Shown here: in pieces, positions 6,281-10,468 of the stretch | How the letters are laid out: every line of letters starts with the position of its first letter | How positions within the stretch are numbered: position 1 is the first letter of the stretch | Origin: Deltaproteobacteria bacterium | GTDB lineage: Bacteria; UBA10199; SPLOWO2-01-44-7 | DNA: 10,468 nucleotides | Assembly (NCBI GenBank): GCA_030688705.1 | Contig: JAUYJH010000107.1 | Coordinates: 1 to 10,468 of the forward strand | Direction of reading: 5' to 3' | The notes under the pieces: model-generated | Database searches by the model: none | What the model was told of the DNA's origin: nothing | Seen by the model: only the letters and a program-made list of their open reading frames with translations | Program-made: the position numbers and the translations under genes

Positions 6281-7001
6281 GCACCGTTTCCATTTTAACG
6301 AAAGACTCCTTGAGACCAAACCATTTTCGGCCCCCGCCAGTATGGCACACGACAATCTCTCTTCTCAATCTCCAATTTTTTAGAGGGATGTGCATGACGG
6401 CCAAAACTTTCGCGTTTTCCGGATTAAAACGGCCCCCCTCCCCCCAGCGCCACGCGTCTTTCAGATATTTTTGCAAAAACGGTTTGAACCGGGTCGGGTT
6501 TCCCCGCCAGTTCAGAAAACCGCCGAGGCCCTGGGATTCCAGCCACAAGTCATACTGAAAGGGGACTTCAAAATTTTTTAACCCAAGATGGGTCATGCGC
6601 CCCTGTTCCGAAAAGCCGTGGCCGAAAACGACGGGGTCATTTTCAATGGCACCGTTTTGAAAGGAGAGAGACGGCAAGTGATAGCGAAACCGGGCCATGG
6701 CGAGAATTCTTTTCGTTCTTGTGTAATTTGGATGCAGGTCGATTGAAAAAGGAAGGGGGGTTTCCCCGAAAATTTTCCAGATGGGGCCTTTTTCAAAATG
6801 CAGGTCGGGAAGTTCGCGGGCCGCGGCATGAAACAGCCGGTCTTGGGTGACGTTATAAAATGTGGCATTTTCGAAACGGTCTCCCCAAAAGGGAAAATTC
6901 GGTTTCCGTTTTCCAAGCAGGGCGATCCACTCATGTCCCTTGGCCGTTTTGAGGATCAAAAAAAGGTGATGATTGCCGGTTGTGTAAAAGAGAGGGGCCA
7001 T
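6273..7001 (-). CDS. Uncharacterised 242-residue protein in the minus-strand operon
   Basis: I do not recognise this family. The protein is soluble-looking, with many aromatic residues and prolines and alternating hydrophobic stretches that suggest mainly beta structure (HHLFLILKTAKGHEWIALLG, then AMARFRYHLPSLSF). A segment around 31-70 (GKRKPNFPFWGDRFE, then AAARELPDL) loosely recalls a Nudix box, but the spacing is wrong and the REXXEE acids are absent. No signal peptide or membrane helix is seen. The gene starts 12 bases after the aldehyde dehydrogenase stop and its end overlaps the kinase start by eight bases, so it is almost certainly co-expressed with both. There is no clear ribosome binding site before the ATG at 7001, which fits coupling to the upstream gene. 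The position argues for reality and for a role with the aldehyde dehydrogenase or the kinase. Confidence 0.82.
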   Translation of the reverse strand: MAPLFYTTGNHHLFLILKTAKGHEWIALLGKRKPNFPFWGDRFENATFYNVTQDRLFHAAARELPDLHFEKGPIWKIFGETPLPFSIDLHPNYTRTKRILAMARFRYHLPSLSFQNGAIENDPVVFGHGFSEQGRMTHLGLKNFEVPFQYDLWLESQGLGGFLNWRGNPTRFKPFLQKYLKDAWRWGEGGRFNPENAKVLAVMHIPLKNWRLRREIVVCHTGGGRKWFGLKESFVKMETVHV

Positions 7002-7013
7002 GAGCGTCTGAAT

Positions 7014-8402
7014 TTATCCGAAAAATAATTTAAGCAGAAATCGAAGCAGGCGTTCGGGCCCCTTTTTATAGGGGAACCACCAGAATTCACTTTTTGAACA
7101 AAACGGGAGGGGAAAGCGGTGCTCAAAAATGGTCTGCGGCTTGGTGAATTGCAAAATCCCCTCTTGAGAATGGCGTTGGCCCAGCCCCGATTGTTTCCAT
7201 CCGGAAAAGGGGGCATCCATAATCATAAAATGATCCATCACATCGTTGATGGAGACGTTTCCCGATTCGATCTGCCTCGCCCATTTTTCCGCGGCGGCTT
7301 TGTCTTTTGTGAAAAGGGTCGCTGAAAGGCCGCTTTCCGAATCGTTGGCCAGTTTTAAGGCCTCTTCCGGCGATTCAAACGTCATGATGGGGAGCAAGGG
7401 CCCGAACGATTCTTCTTTCATTACGCGCATGGTGTGATCGACACCGACCAACACCATCGGCGACCAGAATGTAGCCGCTACTTTTTGGTAGGCGATGGAA
7501 GCCCCTTTTTGCACGGCATCGGCGACCAAGTCTTCAATATGTTTTGGGCCTTTTGGGAGTGTCGCCGGGCTCAATTCATTGGGTGTCAATTTTTCCGCCA
7601 GTGCCACCACTTTTTTCACAAACGTCTCCGCGATTTTTTTGTCGACATAGACCCGTTCGGTGGCGATGCAGTGCTGGCCCGAGTGGGCAAAGCGCCCCCA
7701 GAGACAGGCCCCGGCCGCGCGGTCCAGATCGGCATCTTCCAGAACAATCATCGGGGCCTTGCCGCCCAGCTCCAAGATGCACGGTTTTAAAAGTTCCGCC
7801 GCTTTGACCGCCACTTTTCTGCCAACCGGCGTGGAACCGGTGAAAAAAATAAAATCGGCCTCTTCTATCAGCCGGCCCCCGGCTTCCGGCCCCCCCTCCA
7901 CTACCTGCAAAAGATGCAACGGAAGCCCTGATTCCAGTGCCAAATTGGCTCCAACCACCGCCCCTTTGGGGGTCCATTCGGAAGGCTTGATGATAACGGC
8001 ATTTCCGGCCATCAAAGCCGGAATGGCATCCCCGATCGTCAAAGAAAAAGGGAGATTGGATGGGCCCAAAATACCCACCACCCCATACGGCACCCGGCGC
8101 ACGGTGACCCGTTTATTTTTAAACATCCAATGAGTTTGGGCGCGCCGTTCTTTCAAAAAAATTGAGGCTTTTTTTCGATAATAGTCGGCGGTCATCAAAA
8201 CCGTTGCGAGTTCAATTCCCACTGCTTCGGCAGAAGGTTTGTGTGTGTCGGCTTGAATGGCCTCGACGATCCGATTTTGATTTAAAAAAAGATATTTTTG
8301 GAAATTTTTAAGCCACGCGGCTCGCACAGAAACAGGGAGCGCGCTCCACGTTTTTTGCGCCGCGCGGGCCTGCGCCATTATTTGTTTGTAATCAACCCCC
8401 AT
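7014..8402 (-). CDS. Aldehyde dehydrogenase family protein with hydrophobic C-terminal tail
   Basis: This NAD(P)-dependent enzyme is expected to oxidise an aldehyde to its acid. The 462-residue product has the family residues in order: catalytic-site Asn116 in GPSNLPFS, cofactor-binding KPSE (139-142), the FFTGS turn (186-190), the general base Glu211 in ELGGK, the nucleophile Cys245 in SGQHCIA, and ESFGPLLP (331-338). After the core is a distinctive tail (about 440-462), beginning FWWFPYKKGPERLL and ending with a Leu/Phe-rich, basic stretch. It looks able to associate with membrane, in the manner of the tailed fatty aldehyde dehydrogenases. The neighbouring membrane protein and dehydrogenase support a lipid-like substrate, which is inference. 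The ATG at 8402 is chosen because AAGGGG and CAGGG lie just upstream and the N-terminus aligns with family expectation. It overlaps the upstream gene by 25 bases. An ATG at 8378, sharing one base with the upstream stop (TAATG), is the alternative. Confidence 0.93.
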   Translation of the reverse strand: MGVDYKQIMAQARAAQKTWSALPVSVRAAWLKNFQKYLFLNQNRIVEAIQADTHKPSAEAVGIELATVLMTADYYRKKASIFLKERRAQTHWMFKNKRVTVRRVPYGVVGILGPSNLPFSLTIGDAIPALMAGNAVIIKPSEWTPKGAVVGANLALESGLPLHLLQVVEGGPEAGGRLIEEADFIFFTGSTPVGRKVAVKAAELLKPCILELGGKAPMIVLEDADLDRAAGACLWGRFAHSGQHCIATERVYVDKKIAETFVKKVVALAEKLTPNELSPATLPKGPKHIEDLVADAVQKGASIAYQKVAATFWSPMVLVGVDHTMRVMKEESFGPLLPIMTFESPEEALKLANDSESGLSATLFTKDKAAAEKWARQIESGNVSINDVMDHFMIMDAPFSGWKQSGLGQRHSQEGILQFTKPQTIFEHRFPLPFCSKSEFWWFPYKKGPERLLRFLLKLFFG

Positions 8403-8800
8403 AACCCTGATTGCCCCTTGATGTGGCCGAAAAAAATGCCTTTCAGACGGCGGGCCATTTTATAGCAAAGAGAGCCTCCCCAAAACAGGATAAAAGGATA
8501 GGTGAGAAAAAGAAAAAATCCGAAAAGATTCCAAAATCCCCAGAAATTTTGGTAGGTCGGCGTCGGAATCGGAAAAGTTTTGACGATCCCCATGGTGTCG
8601 AGCCACGAATACCACATGAAATGGTTGCCCCCTTTGATGCCGAGATCAAAATAGAGGCTTCCGGAAATCAACCAAAACATGGCCAAGGTGAAAAGAAACC
8701 AATTTTTAAAATTCCAATTTTTGTGCAGATGCAAAGCCCAAAGCAGGGCCCCCAACAGAGGCAAAAAAATCGGAATATCAAAAATAAAACTTAAGAGCAT
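8378..8800 (-). CDS. Small multi-pass membrane protein, unknown function
   Basis: The product has 140 residues and is very rich in Phe, Trp and Leu. Hydrophobic segments lie at about 3-24, 32-52 and 85-110, so three or possibly four membrane helices are likely. Between the second and third is a Gly/Trp/His-containing region (GIKGGNHFMWYSWLD) that could sit at the membrane surface. The C-terminus is basic (YKMARRLKG). I do not recognise the family. The ATG at 8800 is chosen because GGAGG (8809-8813) lies eight bases upstream; an ATG at 8821 has no such site. The start overlaps the dehydrogenase stop by ten bases and the stop overlaps the aldehyde dehydrogenase start by 25, so the gene is embedded in the operon. 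It may hold the two enzymes or their substrate at the membrane. Confidence 0.85.
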   Translation of the reverse strand: MLLSFIFDIPIFLPLLGALLWALHLHKNWNFKNWFLFTLAMFWLISGSLYFDLGIKGGNHFMWYSWLDTMGIVKTFPIPTPTYQNFWGFWNLFGFFLFLTYPFILFWGGSLCYKMARRLKGIFFGHIKGQSGLWGLITNK

Positions 8801-9849
8801 AGCATTTGCCTCCGATACCATTCGAGGTTTTTATCCATGCCGCCGTCTTTTAAAATGTCGCGGTATTTGATAATGGGTTTGTTTTGAATCAGCCGGTCGA
8901 GCTTTTCGTTCGACATTAAAAAGTTGTAACCATTTCTGAAAAAATTCAAAAAGGGCCGCTCCACTGCCGGCTCCCGCTTTTGTATTTTTGCCAGCGTCTC
9001 GCACCAAAGCCCCAAAAGATAGATCACGGGAACGGGGATGTGAATCTTGGGGGTGAAATCGACCGGTATCCCGTGGGTTTTGATCCAATGGGCAATATAG
9101 GGGACCAGTTCTTCAAGGGGATATTCCGACCGATCGGCCACATTATAAATTTCGCCAATGGCCTCTTTTGTTTCGGCCAAAAAATAGGCGACGCGGGCGA
9201 TGTCTTCCACATGAATGAAACTGATTTTGTTTTTTCCGTTTCCGGGAATGCCGCTTAGCTGATTTCTTAAGAGCATCTGGATCACTTTCAGGGCCCCGTA
9301 AGTGCCAGCGGGGCCGCCGTATTCGATGCCACTTCCGTAAATGGCCGCGGGGCGGATGATGGTGACAGGGACCCTGTCGCGGTATTGCAGGGCCAGTTCT
9401 TCGGCCACCAGTTTTGACTCTTCATAAAAACTTCTCGGTTTTGCCGCCGCCTGCTCATCCAGATGCCCCGCCCCCCGGAAGGTCGAGCCCAAGACGGAAC
9501 CGGAACTCCAGACCACCACCCTCTTGAGATTGGGGATTTTCATGGCGCCGAGGAGAACGTTCTTGGTCCCCAAAACGTTGATCGATTCGTAAACGCTCCA
9601 AGGGCCGTGATATTTGAAATAGGCGGCGACGTGCAAAATGATGTCGGGTTTTATCTCTTCGATGTAACCGGCGATGGAGTCGATGTTGCGGATATCGACC
9701 CCCAGCTTCAGCTTCACTTTGGGGTTTAGATACTCTTTGTAGCGGGTTCCGATGTCTGTGCCGAAGACCTCATGGCCCAACTGGACCCCGAGATTGCAAA
9801 CCGAGGGTCCGACAAAACCGCAGGCACCGGTGACGAGAATGCGGGACAT
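8791..9849 (-). CDS. Extended short-chain dehydrogenase / NAD-dependent epimerase family protein
   Basis: The product has 352 residues. The N-terminal Rossmann fold begins with TGACGFVG (7-14), the dinucleotide-binding TGxxGxxG of extended SDRs, and D32 after the second strand suggests NAD rather than NADP. The catalytic set is present: SSGSVLG (115-121) supplies the Ser, and Y142 with K146 form YxxxK in SFYEESK. RPAAIYGSG and FIHVEDIARV are typical of sugar epimerase and 3-beta-hydroxysteroid dehydrogenase relatives. The C-terminal part (about 270-350) has a hydrophobic segment (IPVPVIYLLGLW) and an NFFRNGYNFLMSNEKLDRL region, which recalls the steroid dehydrogenase/OleD-like branch acting on hydrophobic hydroxy- or keto-substrates more than sugar epimerases. 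The exact substrate cannot be read from the sequence. It is the first gene of the operon, with AAGGAGA (9855-9861) five bases before the ATG. Confidence 0.92.
   Translation of the reverse strand: MSRILVTGACGFVGPSVCNLGVQLGHEVFGTDIGTRYKEYLNPKVKLKLGVDIRNIDSIAGYIEEIKPDIILHVAAYFKYHGPWSVYESINVLGTKNVLLGAMKIPNLKRVVVWSSGSVLGSTFRGAGHLDEQAAAKPRSFYEESKLVAEELALQYRDRVPVTIIRPAAIYGSGIEYGGPAGTYGALKVIQMLLRNQLSGIPGNGKNKISFIHVEDIARVAYFLAETKEAIGEIYNVADRSEYPLEELVPYIAHWIKTHGIPVDFTPKIHIPVPVIYLLGLWCETLAKIQKREPAVERPFLNFFRNGYNFLMSNEKLDRLIQNKPIIKYRDILKDGGMDKNLEWYRRQMLCS
8809..8813 (-). promoter_or_regulatory. Ribosome binding site that sets the membrane protein start
   Basis: GGAGG on the minus strand lies eight bases before the ATG at 8800 and inside the end of the upstream dehydrogenase gene. 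It favours this start over the ATG at 8821. Confidence 0.7.
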
Positions 9850-9870
9850 TGCAGTCTCCTTATCGCATTT

Positions 9871-9898
9871 ATTGTATGCGGCATATGATACAGATCAA
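9871..9898 (-). promoter_or_regulatory. Predicted promoter of the six-gene minus-strand operon
   Basis: On the minus strand, TTGATC (9898-9893) and TACAAT (9876-9871) are separated by 16 bases. Transcription would begin near 9864, giving a short leader that contains the AAGGAGA ribosome binding site of the dehydrogenase gene. This is the only good candidate I see upstream of the operon. Confidence 0.55.
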
Positions 9899-9957
9899 CC
9901 AGAGATTTGAAATTGAAGTTGCCAAACGATGGGGCAGGCGTTATGCGTCGGTCATCG

Positions 9958-9962
9958 GGAGG
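9958..9962 (+). promoter_or_regulatory. Ribosome binding site choosing the start of the right-edge gene
   Basis: GGAGG lies four bases before the ATG at 9967. An in-frame ATG at 9943 would add eight residues but has only a weaker purine stretch (GGGGCAGG) ahead of it. Confidence 0.55.
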
Positions 9963-9966
9963 AACT

Positions 9967-10468
9967 ATGTTTGTATCCACAACATCCACTGCCTTTTTCA
10001 CCTCGTTTTTTCAGGGGCCGGCGGGACTCGATGCTTATTTGAGCGCCACCCCAGCGATTGATTTACAAAGAATAGAAGAGGCGCGTGGCATTGTTGGAGC
10101 CTTTCAGAAGGCAAACCCTGACGACACCGGCAAACTGAACAAGGCAATCAGTATGCTGTGGAAGCCTTTGAATGAAAAAGATGGAGCTGGGGCTAATGGA
10201 GCGTTGAAGGGGATGGCAGAGGCTTTACGGTCTCTCGACGAAACCCAATATGCCGATATCGCGGGTAGAGCCAAAATGGGGGTTGTTTTTTCTGCGATTT
10301 ATTTTGCCGGAGATACTTCCTTATCGAATGCTATTGGAGAAATTCCAAACCGGAGCGATTTGCAACCTTCCAGCAGAACGACATTTTTGGTGGGGGCCTC
10401 ATTTATTCTCTCGGGGGATGTCGATTTGCAGCGGTTGATTGAAGCATCACAAAGAGGGGATAATGAAG
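9967..10468 (+). CDS. Hypothetical protein, N-terminal part (gene runs off the right edge)
   Basis: The frame stays open for 167 codons from the ATG at 9967 to the window edge, with no stop. The product starts MFVSTTSTAFFTSFFQGPAG. From about residue 30 it is largely helical in appearance, with alternating charged and small residues (RIEEARGIVGAFQKANPDD, ALKGMAEALRSLDETQYADI) and hydrophobic helices (MGVVFSAIYFAG). No catalytic motif, lipobox or clear signal peptide is seen. It is divergent from the six-gene operon, with 117 bases between the starts. I do not recognise the family. The N-terminal Phe/Thr/Ser-rich stretch lacks the basic residues of a normal signal peptide. Confidence 0.72.
   Translation, partial: MFVSTTSTAFFTSFFQGPAGLDAYLSATPAIDLQRIEEARGIVGAFQKANPDDTGKLNKAISMLWKPLNEKDGAGANGALKGMAEALRSLDETQYADIAGRAKMGVVFSAIYFAGDTSLSNAIGEIPNRSDLQPSSRTTFLVGASFILSGDVDLQRLIEASQRGDNE

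Noticed and set aside
5465..6298. Long open plus-strand frames of 277 and 251 codons opposite the histidine kinase
   Set aside because: They lie wholly antisense to a gene with every kinase motif intact, have no ribosome binding site, and their translations show low-complexity, shadow-like composition.
6281..6355. Longer histidine kinase start at 6355
   Set aside because: It would overlap the upstream gene by 83 bases; the start at 6280 gives the usual short coupling overlap and a sensible N-terminus before the first membrane helix.
6800..6915. Nudix box in the 242-residue protein
   Set aside because: Only a loose likeness (GDRFE, AAAREL); the spacing does not fit GX5EX7REUXEEXGU and the metal-binding acids are missing.
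9849..10061. Plus-strand 70-codon frame in the divergent region at the right
   Set aside because: Its ATG is the edge of the dehydrogenase start region, it overlaps the better-supported gene at 9967 in another frame, and it has no ribosome binding site.

Overview
The window looks like a stretch of ordinary bacterial chromosome, gene-dense and of mixed base composition. Genes are tightly packed, with overlapping or coupled ends, and starts often carry a GGAGG-type ribosome binding site. The mitochondrial-type aconitase, the anaerobic HemN and several orphan proteins suggest a Gram-negative bacterium, perhaps of a deltaproteobacterial or Bdellovibrio-like or related uncultured lineage. That placement is an inference from gene style, not from a marker gene. 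I saw no rRNA, tRNA, CRISPR array, integrase or complete insertion sequence.

Layout. At the left edge (1-559, minus) is the N-terminal part of an unrecognised protein that runs out of the window. Divergent from it is a complete aconitase gene (661-2928, plus). An inverted repeat lies just upstream of its ribosome binding site. Directly after it is a compact two-gene unit (2979-3955, plus): a small winged-helix-like protein followed, with a 4-base overlap, by a nucleotidyltransferase-fold protein of the AbiEii/DUF6036 type. The unit has its own well-formed promoter, whose -35 box sits inside a perfect 16-base palindrome. It looks like a self-regulated toxin-antitoxin-type pair.

From 9849 down to 3941 on the minus strand is a six-gene run that reads as one operon: an extended short-chain dehydrogenase/epimerase, a small multi-pass membrane protein, an aldehyde dehydrogenase with a hydrophobic basic C-terminal tail, an unrecognised 242-residue protein, a membrane histidine kinase without a partner regulator, and HemN. 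The first four genes and the kinase are joined by overlaps or by a gap of 12 bases. HemN follows the kinase after 15 bases. The last bases of hemN overlap the convergent end of the nucleotidyltransferase gene. The dehydrogenase, membrane protein and tailed aldehyde dehydrogenase suggest redox work on a hydrophobic, membrane-associated substrate. The kinase and HemN suggest a link to oxygen or redox state. Both are inferences.

At the right edge (9967 onward, plus), divergent from the operon, is the N-terminal part of another unrecognised, largely helical-looking protein. The candidates most worth a second look are the winged-helix/nucleotidyltransferase pair with its operator-like palindrome, and the uncharacterised dehydrogenase/membrane protein/aldehyde dehydrogenase/orphan protein operon.
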